64,000 nt of DNA from Halococcus salsus (GTDB lineage Archaea; Halobacteriota; Halobacteria; Halobacteriales; Halococcaceae): NCBI RefSeq assembly GCF_009900715.1, contig NZ_JAAAJC010000004.1, positions 1 to 64,000 of the forward strand, given 5' to 3'. Positions 25,370 to 35,518 of the stretch are shown piece by piece; position 1 is the stretch's first letter; each line of letters starts with the position of its first letter. Below the pieces are notes generated by a model. The model saw only the letters and a program-made list of their open reading frames with translations. It did no database searches and was not told the origin of the DNA. The position numbers and the translations under genes are program-made.

Positions 25370-26188
25370 TCAGTAGTGAGCCATGACGCCCTCGCGGCGC
25401 GCCCATCGCTGGCAGTACTGGAGAACGACGTACCCGACCAGGAGGTAGCCGACCGCCGTCGCGAGGAGGATACCGAGGTCGGTCGGGTTCATCGCGACGA
25501 CCGAAACCCCGTCCGCCATCGCGCGTGTGAGCAGGTGGCTGCCCTCGGCGAGCGGGAGCCACTTGAGCAACGGATACTGGTCGACCGGCGCGGCGATCAG
25601 CCCGATGAAGACGAACTGGACGAGTTGAAACGCGTTCTCGATCCGTTTGAACCGGATCGCGAGCCCCCCGAAGACGAACCCGACGCCGACCGCCGGCGCG
25701 ACGGCGAGGGCGGCGATAGGGACCACGGTCAGCGGGTCGAGCGCCAGCGTCCGCCCGGTTACGAACAGCATTACGGCGAGCGTCACCACCCCCCAGAGCA
25801 GCGACTCACACAGGTTGACGACCGTCTTGATCACCATCACGGCACCGAAGCCGAGCGGCGACATGAACAGCTGTTCGAGCGTCCCCCACTGCGCTTCACG
25901 GGTGACGGCCCAGGAGAGCCCCGAGTACGCCGTCAGCGAGAGGGTCCAGAGTAGATAGCCGACGATCAGCCCCGAGAGCGAGTCGCTCATCGCGGCCGGC
26001 GCGAGCGCGCGGCCGGTATAAAAGAGGATGACGAAGAAGAGCAGTATCGTTCCGAACTGCGAGAGCGTGTTCACCGGGTAGCGAACGAGCAGGATGATCG
26101 TCTTTCGCAGCGAGGCGACGAAGAACCGGAGGTAGTCCCGAAAGCCGGGGTCGATCCGCTCGTTGCCCTCGGCACCGAGGCCGCTCAC
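25370..26188 (-). CDS. ABC-2 type transporter permease
   Basis: The 272-residue membrane protein has six hydrophobic segments (first about residues 38-60, GTILLFFVILFYTGRA) and the cytoplasmic loop typical of ABC-2 exporters (SWAVTREAQWGTLEQLFMSP). The GTG start at 26188 overlaps the stop of the ATPase gene by four bases (GTGA), proving tight coupling. It should form the channel of an exporter with that ATPase; the exported compound (drug, lipid, polysaccharide) is unknown. Confidence 0.87.
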   Translation of the reverse strand: MSGLGAEGNERIDPGFRDYLRFFVASLRKTIILLVRYPVNTLSQFGTILLFFVILFYTGRALAPAAMSDSLSGLIVGYLLWTLSLTAYSGLSWAVTREAQWGTLEQLFMSPLGFGAVMVIKTVVNLCESLLWGVVTLAVMLFVTGRTLALDPLTVVPIAALAVAPAVGVGFVFGGLAIRFKRIENAFQLVQFVFIGLIAAPVDQYPLLKWLPLAEGSHLLTRAMADGVSVVAMNPTDLGILLATAVGYLLVGYVVLQYCQRWARREGVMAHY

Positions 26189-27210
26189 CGCTCGGCTCCC
26201 GTGCTCTCGACGGCACGGTCGGTGACTTCGAGGAAGACGTCTTCGAGATCCGGGTCTTGGCTGTCGATGTCCGCGACCCTGCTGCCCGTCTCCCGAAGCA
26301 CGTCGAGGACGTCGTAGAGCGACTCGTCGTCGGTCAGCGTCACCTCGAAGCTGGTCCGGTTGCCGCGAGTCTCCCACCCCGTCGCGTCGAAGCGTTCGTC
26401 GAGCATCCCGCGTGTCCGGTCCTCGACCGGTCCGTCGGTCTCGATCCGATAGGCCTGGGTCTCGAAGAGGTCCACGAGGTCGGTCACGGTGTCGTCGGCG
26501 ATCACACGACCGTTCGAGAGGATGACGACGCGGTCACAGAGCTCCTCGACGACGGCCATGTCGTGGCTGGAGAGCACCACCGTCACGTCGTCCTCGTCGG
26601 CCAGCCGACGGAGCTCGTGGCGGAGTTCGAGCGAGGCCTCGACGTCGAGCCCGAGGGTCGGTTCGTCGAGGAAGACGACGTCCGTCCCTCGTGCGAGCGT
26701 ACAGGCGAGCGAGACCTTCTGTTTCTGCCCGCGCGAAAGTTCGTTGACGGGCTCGTCGGCCATCCCCGAGAGACCGAACTGTTCGAGCAGGCGCTCCCGG
26801 CGCTCCCGCGTCGCTTCACCCCCTTGCCCACCGAGTGCGGCGAAGAAGGAGAGGTTCTCGCGAACGGTGAGCCGCCAGTAGACGTTCCGTGCACCCTCCA
26901 GCATCGCGCTGACGTGACCGTAGGCCGCGCGGGGGTGTTCGCTCGCGTCCAGTCCACAGACCTCGATCCGACCCGCCGAGGGGACGATGAGACCGAGGAT
27001 GGACTTGATGGTCGTGGTCTTGCCCGCGCCGTTCGGCCCGAGCACACCGACGACCTCGCCGCGTTCGACATCGAAGGAGACGCCGTCGGCGGCCGTCACC
27101 GCCCCGTCGCCCTCACCGTAGGTCTTTTCGAGGCCGTCGATACGAAGGACGGTCTCACGGGTCGATCGCGACCGTTCCGCCGCGTCCCCCCGTTGCTCCG
27201 CTCGTTGCAT
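26185..27210 (-). CDS. ABC-2 type transporter ATP-binding protein
   Basis: A 341-residue ATPase with Walker A (GPNGAGKTTTIKS), the Q-loop region, ABC signature NELSRGQKQKVSLA, Walker B (VVFLDEPTLGLD) and the H-loop (LSSHDM). About 100 residues follow the ATPase core and look like the regulatory C-terminal domain of DrrA/NatA-type exporters. It is the first gene of a two-gene exporter operon with the permease. Confidence 0.92.
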   Translation of the reverse strand: MQRAEQRGDAAERSRSTRETVLRIDGLEKTYGEGDGAVTAADGVSFDVERGEVVGVLGPNGAGKTTTIKSILGLIVPSAGRIEVCGLDASEHPRAAYGHVSAMLEGARNVYWRLTVRENLSFFAALGGQGGEATRERRERLLEQFGLSGMADEPVNELSRGQKQKVSLACTLARGTDVVFLDEPTLGLDVEASLELRHELRRLADEDDVTVVLSSHDMAVVEELCDRVVILSNGRVIADDTVTDLVDLFETQAYRIETDGPVEDRTRGMLDERFDATGWETRGNRTSFEVTLTDDESLYDVLDVLRETGSRVADIDSQDPDLEDVFLEVTDRAVESTGAER

Positions 27211-27328
27211 GGTTGTATTCGAACTAGTCGGGACCTAAAGGTTTCTTCGTAGACCCTGGTTTCTACACCATCGATTTCGCTTTCTGGGTATCGTTGTCGC
27301 GACACCGCTCTCTCGTTCCCTTCGTCGG

Positions 27329-28177
27329 CTACACGGAGGATTTAGTCAATATCTCGGTCCCCTCGATCCGGTAGCGGTGTTTCTCGCCCCACGCCGTCTC
27401 GATGGTCTCGGGGGTTCGCTCGCCGTTGACGATCGATTCGAGGTGGTCGCGGAGCGTATCGAGGAGCGAGAGCTCCTCGTCCGCTATCGGCGGGTTGTGG
27501 CCTGTCAGTAGCGTCGAGAAGACGTTCGCCTCCCGAAGCTCGATGGTCCGTTCGAAGCTCTCGATGTACTCCCGAACATCGCAGTCCCGAAAGTGGACGT
27601 AGAGGTTTCGGTCGCCGTGGACGAGGTCGCCGCCGTAGAGCCGGCCGCGGTCGCGGTCGAGGACGCCGAGCTGGCCCGGTGAGTGGCCCGCGAGGTCGAC
27701 GAGTTCGAGCCGTCGGTCCCCGAGCTCGATCACGTCCCCGGCCTCGACCGGCTCGACGCCCGTGACCGGCGGCACGTCGAACGTCTCGGGGTCGACCGCG
27801 TCCGGGAGCGAGCCGCCGGCTTCCAGGTGTTCCTCGACGAACCGTTTCGGACGGCCAACGAACTCCTCCGAGAGCGAATCGATCCGAACCTCGCCCTCGG
27901 CGGACTCGGTCGGGTGGACGTGCGCCCGGTCGAACCGATGTCCGGCCCCGATGTGGTCCCAATGGGTGTGGGTGAGCAGCAATCGGTCGGTATCGCCCGC
28001 GAGTTCGCCGCACGTACTCCGGAGGTCGCCGACGCCGAACCCCGAATCGACGACCAACCGCTCCTCGCCGTCGGTCAGGAGGTACGCGTTGCTCGGGACG
28101 CCGTTCAGGGTCTCGGTGAGCCGGTAGTCGCCCGCCGTCGTCGACGCTATTCCGTACCAGTCCGTCGTGCGATCCAT
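27329..28177 (-). CDS. MBL-fold metallo-hydrolase
   Basis: A 282-residue metallo-beta-lactamase-fold enzyme with the di-metal motif LLLTHTHWDHIGAG near residue 90, a later metal His in DLAGHSPGQLGV, the bridging Asp in LYGGDLVHGD and the C-terminal LLTGHNPP. Members hydrolyse thioesters, lactones or glyoxalase-type substrates. The ~70-residue C-terminal helical part may carry substrate contacts. No neighbour suggests the substrate. Confidence 0.88.
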   Translation of the reverse strand: MDRTTDWYGIASTTAGDYRLTETLNGVPSNAYLLTDGEERLVVDSGFGVGDLRSTCGELAGDTDRLLLTHTHWDHIGAGHRFDRAHVHPTESAEGEVRIDSLSEEFVGRPKRFVEEHLEAGGSLPDAVDPETFDVPPVTGVEPVEAGDVIELGDRRLELVDLAGHSPGQLGVLDRDRGRLYGGDLVHGDRNLYVHFRDCDVREYIESFERTIELREANVFSTLLTGHNPPIADEELSLLDTLRDHLESIVNGERTPETIETAWGEKHRYRIEGTEILTKSSV

Positions 28178-28289
28178 CCCGGCACGCGGACCGCCGGCGA
28201 TTTGGGGATTTCGACCGTTCCGCCCCGCGGGGATCCGTCACCGTTCGACACACTGGCGGAGACTCGGCTTCGTGAGAAGAACGGGTTCG

Positions 28290-29609
28290 TCAGTCGTCGG
28301 CGACCGAATCCGCCGCCGTGCTCGTTCCGCCATCGACCCAGGTTCCGCTCCCGAAGTCGATCGCCCGGTTCCACTTCGCGGCGAGCGCCGAGACCGCGAG
28401 GTCGCCGGTCACGTTGTTCATCGTCGCGATCCGACCCAGAAGTGGGTCGACGGCGGCGACGAAGCCGACGACGGTCAGCGGGAGGCTCGCCTGCTGGAGG
28501 ATCACGGTGAGCATGATCAGCCCCGCGCCGGGAACCCCGGCGGTGCCGATGCTGATCAGGACCGTTACGAGGAGCACCGAGACCTGGGTCCCGAGGTCGA
28601 GCGGCTGTCCCACCACGTTCGCGGCGAACACCACCGTCACGGTCTGTCGGATCGCCGCCCCGTCCATGTTGGCGGTCGAACCGAACGGCAGCGAGAAGCC
28701 GTAGACGCTCTCGTCGATCCGGAGGTTCTCCTCGGCGTCGCGCATCGTGACCGGCAGCGTCGCGCTCGACGACCGGGTGCTGAACGCCATCACCATGGCG
28801 TTCTTCGCCCCGTGGAGGAACGCGACGGGTGACTTCCCGAGGAGCCCACCGACGATGCCGCCGAGGTACGTGACCCCGATGTGGACGACCACGCCGAGGG
28901 CGACGACCCCGACAAGCGACGCCAGCGCGAGGACCGCGCCGACGTCCTCTCCAGCGAGTTCGGCGGCGACGAGCGCGAAGACCCCGACGACGCCGAACTC
29001 CATCACACCCCAGACGATGGTGAACAGGGCCTCCATACCGGCCTCGGCCAGCGAGAAGAAGGTCTCGGCCCCACGGCGCACCGACTCGTCGGTGGCCGTG
29101 TCGCGGGCGATCGCCAGCGCGATCCCGAAGACGATCGTGAAGAAGATGATCGGGAGGAGGTTCCCCTCCGCGAGGGCGTTCAAGGGGTTCTCGGGGACGA
29201 TCCCGAGAACGAGTTCCTGAAGGCTCGGGACCTGCGCCGACTGTGCTTCGCCCCCGGTGAAGGCGAGGCCGGTCCCCGGATCGAGGAGGTTCGCCACCGT
29301 GAGCCCGATGACGCCGGCGACGGTCGTCGTCACCGCGTAGAGCCCCACGACGCTGCCCCCGACGCGCCCCATCTGCGTTGGCGAGAGCTGTCGAACGCCG
29401 ACGAGGAGGCTGAAGACGACGACCGGAACCACGATCATCTGGAGCAGCCGGAGGAAGAGGTCGCCGACGGGGGCGAGCACCGTCGCCGGTTCGCCAACGC
29501 CGAAGGCGACGACGACGCCGAGCACGAACGAGACCGCGAGACGATACACGACCGGTATCGACCGATATCGATTCCAGAGGGACCGTACCGAACGCCCTGT
29601 TTCAGACAC
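28290..29609 (-). CDS. Dicarboxylate/amino acid:cation symporter (DAACS family)
   Basis: The 439-residue carrier resembles GltP/Glt(Ph) glutamate and dicarboxylate symporters: eight helices with two hairpins, AFSTRSSSATLPVTMRDAEE (the serine-rich hairpin HP1), FSLPFGSTANMDGAAIRQTV (helix 7 with the NMDG sodium/substrate motif), and GVPGAGLIMLTVIL (HP2). The NMDG motif implies Na-coupled uptake of glutamate, aspartate or C4-dicarboxylates into the cell. It is divergent from the ABC exporter that begins at 29757. Confidence 0.92.
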   Translation of the reverse strand: MSETGRSVRSLWNRYRSIPVVYRLAVSFVLGVVVAFGVGEPATVLAPVGDLFLRLLQMIVVPVVVFSLLVGVRQLSPTQMGRVGGSVVGLYAVTTTVAGVIGLTVANLLDPGTGLAFTGGEAQSAQVPSLQELVLGIVPENPLNALAEGNLLPIIFFTIVFGIALAIARDTATDESVRRGAETFFSLAEAGMEALFTIVWGVMEFGVVGVFALVAAELAGEDVGAVLALASLVGVVALGVVVHIGVTYLGGIVGGLLGKSPVAFLHGAKNAMVMAFSTRSSSATLPVTMRDAEENLRIDESVYGFSLPFGSTANMDGAAIRQTVTVVFAANVVGQPLDLGTQVSVLLVTVLISIGTAGVPGAGLIMLTVILQQASLPLTVVGFVAAVDPLLGRIATMNNVTGDLAVSALAAKWNRAIDFGSGTWVDGGTSTAADSVADD

Positions 29610-29756
29610 ACTGACAGTACCCTTCTGAGACGGGTAGGCGTGTCGGGATGGAACGGATCGGGTGGGCCAGGAACGAGATCGTCACCGACCGTCGCCCGGT
29701 TAAATCAGCGGGAACTGGTATCAGGATTTATCAGGTCGCGGTCGGTCGATCGGCGC

Positions 29757-30527
29757 ATGACCGAACCGCTCGCCATCGAAGCCGACGGCCTCGAAAAGCG
29801 GTACGGGGGGACGCGGGCCGTCCACGACCTCCAGTTCTCGATCGACCGCGGGACGATCTACGGGTTTCTCGGGCCGAACGGCGCGGGCAAGACCTCGACG
29901 ATCCGGATGCTCACCACGCTCACCCGCCCCTCGGCCGGGTCGGCGCGGATCATGGGCCACTCCGTCGAGGATCGCTCGAAGGTGACCCCGCACATCGGCT
30001 ACCTCCCCGAGGAACCGCCGTTGTACGACGAGCTCACGGGCCGCGAACAGCTCACCTACATCGCCGGGCTGCGCGACATGGCGACCGAGCGGGCCGCCGA
30101 GCGTATCGGGACGCTCCTCGACCGCTTCGACCTCACCGGGGCCGCCGACGACCGGATCGCGACCTACTCGAAGGGGATGAAACAGAAGACCGGCATCATC
30201 CAGGCGCTGCTCCACGAGCCGTCGGTCGTCTTCCTCGACGAACCCACCTCCGGGCTCGATCCCCGGGCCGCCCGGACCGTCCGGGAGATCATCGCCGAGG
30301 TCGCCGCCGGGGACTCGACCGTGTTCCTCTCGACGCACATCCTCCCGGTCGTCGAGGAGCTCGCGGACACGGTCGGCGTGCTCTTCGACGGCACGATGGT
30401 CGCCGAGGGCGCGCCCGACCGTCTCAAGGACCGCGTCGAAACCGGTGCCGGGAGCTCCCTCGAAGACGTCTTCCTCGAACTCACCGCGGAACGGCCCGTC
30501 GAACGGGAGGCCGGCCCGGCCGAATGA
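29757..30527 (+). CDS. ABC transporter ATP-binding protein
   Basis: The 256-residue ATPase has Walker A (GPNGAGKTSTIRM), signature TYSKGMKQKTGIIQA, Walker B (VVFLDEPTSGLD) and the H-loop (FLSTHILPVVEE). ATG 29757 gives the standard N-terminus (IEADGLEKRYGGTRAVHDLQ). The stop overlaps the permease start as ATGA, so the pair is one exporter. An A/T-rich element (tcaggatttatcagg, 29721-29735) lies about 27-35 bases before the ATG. Confidence 0.93.
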   Translation: MTEPLAIEADGLEKRYGGTRAVHDLQFSIDRGTIYGFLGPNGAGKTSTIRMLTTLTRPSAGSARIMGHSVEDRSKVTPHIGYLPEEPPLYDELTGREQLTYIAGLRDMATERAAERIGTLLDRFDLTGAADDRIATYSKGMKQKTGIIQALLHEPSVVFLDEPTSGLDPRAARTVREIIAEVAAGDSTVFLSTHILPVVEELADTVGVLFDGTMVAEGAPDRLKDRVETGAGSSLEDVFLELTAERPVEREAGPAE

Positions 30528-32251
30528 GCTCGCCCGATGGCCTTGGGCACGTTCTCGACGACGCCCGACTGGTCGTCCGGACCGAGCTCCGCCGCCGCCG
30601 TCGAACGCTCGGCGAGAACGACCGGATGCTCGTCGTCTGGGCCTTCGGCGCTCTCTTCGGGCTGGTGTTCGTCCTGGTGTTCCTGGGCGGGGCCTACTCG
30701 TTCGGGACGATGGTCGGCACCGAGGGATTCGCCGACGCGCTCCCGATCGCCCGCGGCATCGTTCTCGGCGTCTGTGGCTACGTCGTCTTCATCACGGGGG
30801 TTCGAACGGTACAGAACCAGAACGCGCTCGATGCGCCCGCGGGGATACTGACGGCCACCTCGCCCGCCGCGGCGGCGGTCGGGCTGCTCCTCGCCGACTA
30901 CGCGGTCGTCGCCGGGATCGCCGTGCTCCCGCTCGTGGTGGCGGGGCTCCTGTTCGCCCTCGGCGCGGGCACACCGGCGAGCGTCGTCGTCGCCCCGGTC
31001 GTGCTGCTCGCCGCGCTCGCGCTCGGCGTCGTCCTCGGGTTCGTGCTAGGGCTGGTCATCAAGACCCTCGTTTCCCGCTTCGCGATAGTTGCACGGCTCA
31101 AGACGGTGTTGAGCATCGCGCTCTTTCTCGCCTACCTGGCGATGCTGTGGAGCGACGGCCTGAACAGCATCCTCGGGCAAGCGTTCGGCGTGGTCCAGCG
31201 AACGCCGCTCGGTTGGATCACCGACCTCGCGCTGTTCGGTACCCCCGACCCGGCCATCGGGGTCGTGCGACCGGCGGTGGCCGCGGTGACACTGGTGGTC
31301 GCCGTGCCGCTGCTGACGTGGGTCGTCGTCCGGCTCGACCGTGGGCTCTGGTACAACGACTCCGTGCAGCCCGGCCACGGCGGGGGTTCGATACTGGGCG
31401 GACGGTCCTCGGCGACCTCGAATACCTCCGAAAGCGGTTCCGCTGAAACGACCGCTTCGTCGGTACCGACCGCCGAGACCGACGTGCTCGCGACGGGGGT
31501 CTCGGACCGGCTGTTCGGCGAGCGCGTCCCGCGACCGACGCTTCGGGTGGCCCAGAAGAGCTGGCGGCGGGCCTATCGAGCGCCGATGAAGCTCCAGTAC
31601 GCGGTCATCCCGGTCTTCTTCCTCGTCGACCCGATCCGCCGAAGCATCGAATCGGGGACGGTCGCGCCGGTGTTGCCGGCGGCGGTCGCCATCTACGGGG
31701 CGTGGGCGACGGGTGCGTCGTTCACGCTCAACCCGCTCGGCGACGAGGGGGCGGTGTTGCCAGTCACGCTCACGACGCCGGTCTCGGGCGAACAGGTGCT
31801 CTCCGGACTGATGCTGGCCGGGCTGGTCGTGGGGGCACCGGTGACCGCGCTCGTCGCGACGGGGCTCGGGATACTGAGCCCCCTCGACGTCGTCGGCTCG
31901 GTCGCGGTCGGCCTGCTCGGCGTCGTCCTGTGTGCCGGTGCCTGTGCGGTCGGTGCCGGCGTCGGGACGGCGTATCCGAAGTTCGAGCGCACGCGGATCA
32001 GCCGGAGCCGGAAGGCCGTCGTGCCGAGCCTGTCGGCCTTCCTCGTCTACTCGTTGGTGCTGCTGGCCGTCTCGCTCCCGGGGCTCGTGATGGGCGTTCC
32101 GGTCGTCGCGGCGTGGGCGGGCGACACAGTTGGGGTCCCCCGGACGGCGGTCACGCTGGGTGGGTTGGTGGCCACGGTAGTGCTCGCGGCCGTGGCCGGT
32201 CGGGTCGCTATCCGGTCGGCCGGCGAGACCATCGGCGAGTTCCGGTTCTGA
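30524..32251 (+). CDS. ABC transporter permease, two-halved large membrane protein
   Basis: The 575-residue permease has about twelve hydrophobic segments in two blocks (residues ~35-285 and ~365-570) separated by a polar, Ser/Thr-rich linker of about 80 residues (TSNTSESGSAETTASSVPTA). It is coupled by a 4-base overlap to its ATPase. The layout resembles the large haloarchaeal ABC-2-related permeases of unknown cargo. The linker may be cytoplasmic and regulatory. Confidence 0.83.
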   Translation: MSSPDGLGHVLDDARLVVRTELRRRRRTLGENDRMLVVWAFGALFGLVFVLVFLGGAYSFGTMVGTEGFADALPIARGIVLGVCGYVVFITGVRTVQNQNALDAPAGILTATSPAAAAVGLLLADYAVVAGIAVLPLVVAGLLFALGAGTPASVVVAPVVLLAALALGVVLGFVLGLVIKTLVSRFAIVARLKTVLSIALFLAYLAMLWSDGLNSILGQAFGVVQRTPLGWITDLALFGTPDPAIGVVRPAVAAVTLVVAVPLLTWVVVRLDRGLWYNDSVQPGHGGGSILGGRSSATSNTSESGSAETTASSVPTAETDVLATGVSDRLFGERVPRPTLRVAQKSWRRAYRAPMKLQYAVIPVFFLVDPIRRSIESGTVAPVLPAAVAIYGAWATGASFTLNPLGDEGAVLPVTLTTPVSGEQVLSGLMLAGLVVGAPVTALVATGLGILSPLDVVGSVAVGLLGVVLCAGACAVGAGVGTAYPKFERTRISRSRKAVVPSLSAFLVYSLVLLAVSLPGLVMGVPVVAAWAGDTVGVPRTAVTLGGLVATVVLAAVAGRVAIRSAGETIGEFRF

Positions 32252-32515
32252 GATCCGTCTCGTGAGTGGCGAACGCCGTTTCTTTCGCCGCGGACCGATT
32301 CGACGCGCTCTGCGTCGCCGATATCGGCCGGTCGCGTTCGTTCGTATCACTTCGATATCTTTTTCGGCGTATAGCCACGACGACGCAAGACATGACGAAC
32401 ATACCAGGGACGCCCGATACGCCGACGTTCACTGTGGGGACGAATGCTATCCCCCGACACTCCTATTGAGAATGACATCAGAGACGAACAGTAGAACGGG
32501 GCCGCGGGGGTCGCC
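32252..32515. other. Intergenic region with candidate promoter and short reading frame
   Basis: This 264-base gap has an A/T-rich box at 32353-32364 (cgatatcttttt) and a 25-codon open frame from ATG 32392 to 32469, ending 47 bases before the asparagine-synthase-like gene. The box is about 28 bases before that ATG, so a leaderless transcript with a short leader peptide is conceivable. Codon usage over so few codons cannot test this. Confidence 0.3.
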
Positions 32516-34285
32516 ATGACCGGGTTCGTCGGTGGGGCGGTCACCGGACGACCGCTCCAGCAACTGGCCGACGGGATGTACCACGAACCCTGGTACGAAC
32601 ACGAGTTCTTCGAGGGCGGAACCCACGGTATCGGGTTCGCTCACCACGGGGACCGCGACCCGCTCGGCCACACCACGTGGCAGGGCGACGGCCGCATGGG
32701 TATCGTCTACGGCGGGATACCCGACCACGACCGACCGGCCGAGGTGTTCGACCGGCTGCTCGATGCCCCGGCGACGCTCGCCGACCTCGATGGGTCGTTC
32801 GCCGTCGTCTGTCTCGACACCCGGGGTGAGACCGACCGGGTGCTGGTCGCGACCGACAAGCTCGGTACGCGACCGTGTTACTACGTCGAGGACCGGGCGC
32901 TGTTCGGCTCCTCGCTCAGTACGCTCCTACCCGAGCTCGACGACCCGATCGTCGACGAGCAGGCGGTGAGCGACATGCTCCTTCTGGGGAACCTCTGGGG
33001 GGACCGAACGCTCGTCGACGAGGTGAAGGCACTGCCACCGGCGACGGTACTCGAGTACTCCGAGGGGGAGGTGCGAACCGAACGCTACTGGAAGCCCGAC
33101 TTCGAGAGCGCGCCGCGCCGAGGGTACATCCCCGAGCTGAAGACCCGGTATCGAGAGGCGGTCGACGAGGCCTCCTCGACCTTCGGCGACACCGCCGGAC
33201 TGTGGCTCTCCGGCGGGCTCGACAGCCGAACGCTGGCGGACGGGTTGGCTCGGAACGCCGGTCGCACGTTCGATTCGCTCGTCGCCTACACCTACGACGC
33301 GAACCCGCGAGGTGGCGGCAATCCGGCGATCGCCCGACGGGTGGCCGCACAGCTCGGCGTCGAGGTCGAGGAGCTCGTGATGACGCCCGATCGCTTCCTC
33401 GACGTCTTCGAGACGAGCGTCGACCTCACCGACGGCATGCTCCGGTGGTCGTCGCTGCTCAACCTCTCGACGATATTCAACCTCGATGGCGAACCGGCGA
33501 ACGTCCTCCTCGAAGCGTCGGGACAGGGCGAGCTGATCGGCCAGCATCCCCGCCGATACAACTTCGTCGAGCACGACTCGGCGGTCGAGGGGCTGGTCCG
33601 AAGCGAGCAGATGGTCGATACCGACACCGTCCAGTCCCTCCTGGCCATCGACGCCGACCCGCTCCGGACCTTCAAGGAGACGGTCGCCGAGAGCGACGAG
33701 ACGACACAGCGGGGGCGGATGCTCGACGTCCACTATACCAACTACTACTCGCGGATGACCCTCGCGAGCAACACGGTGCCACGGAGCCAGGCCGGGACGC
33801 GCGTACCGTTCGTCAACAAGGACTTCCTCGAACACACCGCGGCGCTGCCACAGGCGTACCGGATGGGGACGTTCCCGCTCACCGGTGGCTCGATCCCGTA
33901 CGGGATGACGCGACCGAAGCACGAGCTGGCGCGCGAACTCGACAACGGGCTGGACCGGATCCCCTACGAACGGACGGGGCTCGGCCCACGTCGACCCTTT
34001 TTGGCCCATCTCGCGGGTTTCGTCGTCAAGACCGGTACCGCCCGACTCCGCTCGAAGGTCGCCTACGGCGGGGCCCACGAACCCGACATCTGGTACCGCG
34101 AGCACGAGGGGTTGCGCGAGCGCATCGACGACCTCCTCCGCGGGGCCTGCGATCGGCCGTGGTTCGACGCCGACGAGATCCGCCGGCTCCGACGCGAACA
34201 CCTCCGCGGGGAGGCCAACCACATGACGACCTCGCTCGCGGCGATCACGACGCTCGAGTGCTGGTTCCAGCGCCACCTCGACTGA
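32516..34285 (+). CDS. Asparagine synthase-like protein lacking the glutaminase Cys
   Basis: The 589-residue protein has the two-domain plan of AsnB: an N-terminal Ntn-hydrolase-like domain (~residues 1-190, with ATDKLGTRPCYY) and a C-terminal PP-loop ATPase domain with SGGLDS at residues 232-237. Residue 2 is Thr where glutamine-dependent enzymes need Cys, so glutamine hydrolysis is unlikely and free ammonia or another acceptor would be needed. Such AsnB-like proteins occur in surface-glycan clusters, where they amidate sugar acids. The GNAT and flippase genes next to it agree with that. Confidence 0.8.
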   Translation: MTGFVGGAVTGRPLQQLADGMYHEPWYEHEFFEGGTHGIGFAHHGDRDPLGHTTWQGDGRMGIVYGGIPDHDRPAEVFDRLLDAPATLADLDGSFAVVCLDTRGETDRVLVATDKLGTRPCYYVEDRALFGSSLSTLLPELDDPIVDEQAVSDMLLLGNLWGDRTLVDEVKALPPATVLEYSEGEVRTERYWKPDFESAPRRGYIPELKTRYREAVDEASSTFGDTAGLWLSGGLDSRTLADGLARNAGRTFDSLVAYTYDANPRGGGNPAIARRVAAQLGVEVEELVMTPDRFLDVFETSVDLTDGMLRWSSLLNLSTIFNLDGEPANVLLEASGQGELIGQHPRRYNFVEHDSAVEGLVRSEQMVDTDTVQSLLAIDADPLRTFKETVAESDETTQRGRMLDVHYTNYYSRMTLASNTVPRSQAGTRVPFVNKDFLEHTAALPQAYRMGTFPLTGGSIPYGMTRPKHELARELDNGLDRIPYERTGLGPRRPFLAHLAGFVVKTGTARLRSKVAYGGAHEPDIWYREHEGLRERIDDLLRGACDRPWFDADEIRRLRREHLRGEANHMTTSLAAITTLECWFQRHLD

Positions 34286-34298
34286 GGACCGAAACCGG

Positions 34299-35369
34299 TC
34301 AGCTCGTATCCCGCACGGCGAGCGGCAGGGCCCAGTCGTCCGCGGTCTCGAACCCGACGGTCGTGTCGTCGAGCGCCGTCACGAACAACACGTAGCCGGT
34401 GCGAAACCGGCGCAGCAGCGGGACGTCGTCCGGGACGAAGCCGCTTTTCAGGAGCAGGGTGCGGGGAAGGCTCGTCTCCGTCGCAACGACGACGTCACTG
34501 TCTCGGTGCTGGCCGAGTGCCCGTGTCAGCAGGGCTCCGAGCGTGGGTTCCTCGATGCCGGTCATGGGGAGCACGTCCGCGATGTGGGTTATCCTCGTCC
34601 CGAAGGCCGTCCGCGTCCGGGTGACGATGGCACCGACGGGGTCGCCGGCGCGCGTCGCGAGGTGGGTCGCCGTCGACCACCGAGGGCTGTCGTATCGCCA
34701 CTCGTAGTAGGGCTCGTCGCCGCCGACGTGGAGTGCGTCGGGGACGTGACGGCGATACAGCGAAGCCAACGCCGCGGCGGGGACCCCCGACTCGTGCTCG
34801 ATTCGGACGTCGGGATCACGCCGGACGAGCCGGTCACAGGCGGCGAGGTAGCCGCGGGCGAGACCGCGTCCGATCCGTCCGACGGCTCGCGTGACCCGGT
34901 CGTCGCGGAACACCGAGAGCGGGGCGGCGGGGTTCTGGACGCGATAGTACATCCGTGCGGTCGTCACGTCGTGCCAGCCCCAGTGGGCGTAGATCGGTCG
35001 CGAGTTCGCGTTCGTCAGGCAGAACAGGAGCGAGACGCGCCCGTCGAGGTGGTCGATCGTCCGCCGGTTCAGTCGGGTGAACAGCCCTTCGCCGCGATGT
35101 GCCGGATGCAACATCATGTTCTGGAAGTAGCCGGCTCGGAGCGCCGTCCCACCCGCGGACAGGGGAACGACTTGGTACGGTCGGATCCCGACGATGTCGT
35201 CTCCGTGTTCGGCGACGAACATCGGGACGTCCTCGGCGAAGGGGCTCCGGGCGAACTTCCACTCGAACCACTCCGGGTCCGGCCCGTGACCGCTCACGGT
35301 TTCGTAGAGGGCGCGAACACGGTCCTCGTCGCTCGGTTCGTACGGTCGGATCCGATACGCGTCGCTCAT
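34299..35369 (-). CDS. GNAT-family N-acetyltransferase of surface-polysaccharide type
   Basis: A 356-residue acetyltransferase with the acetyl-CoA motif A region (QNMMLHPAHRGEGLFTRLNR) near residue 95 and FCLTNANSRPIYAHWGW following it, typical of the long GNAT proteins found in haloarchaeal glycan clusters. The second half (~residues 190-340) looks like a second, degenerate GNAT fold. It ends 14 bases from the convergent asparagine-synthase-like gene. The acceptor is probably an amino sugar or amino acid on a surface polymer; this is inferred. Confidence 0.83.
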   Translation of the reverse strand: MSDAYRIRPYEPSDEDRVRALYETVSGHGPDPEWFEWKFARSPFAEDVPMFVAEHGDDIVGIRPYQVVPLSAGGTALRAGYFQNMMLHPAHRGEGLFTRLNRRTIDHLDGRVSLLFCLTNANSRPIYAHWGWHDVTTARMYYRVQNPAAPLSVFRDDRVTRAVGRIGRGLARGYLAACDRLVRRDPDVRIEHESGVPAAALASLYRRHVPDALHVGGDEPYYEWRYDSPRWSTATHLATRAGDPVGAIVTRTRTAFGTRITHIADVLPMTGIEEPTLGALLTRALGQHRDSDVVVATETSLPRTLLLKSGFVPDDVPLLRRFRTGYVLFVTALDDTTVGFETADDWALPLAVRDTS

Positions 35370-35518
35370 TCGTGGGTCGGTCGGCGTCGGTGGCTCCGTT
35401 CGAACCGGCGCTCACCGGTCACTGGGTCGTCCATCGAGTGACCCAACGCGGGCCCGGGTAATCATCGTTGCTGAGACGCGGTCGGGTTCGGTAACCATCG
35501 AGGCCGTCCGGGGACGGT

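Noticed and set aside
32392-32469. 25-codon leader peptide before the asparagine-synthase-like gene
   Set aside because: Well-placed TATA-like box but too short to test by composition and no recognisable attenuator; kept only as a note on the intergenic region.
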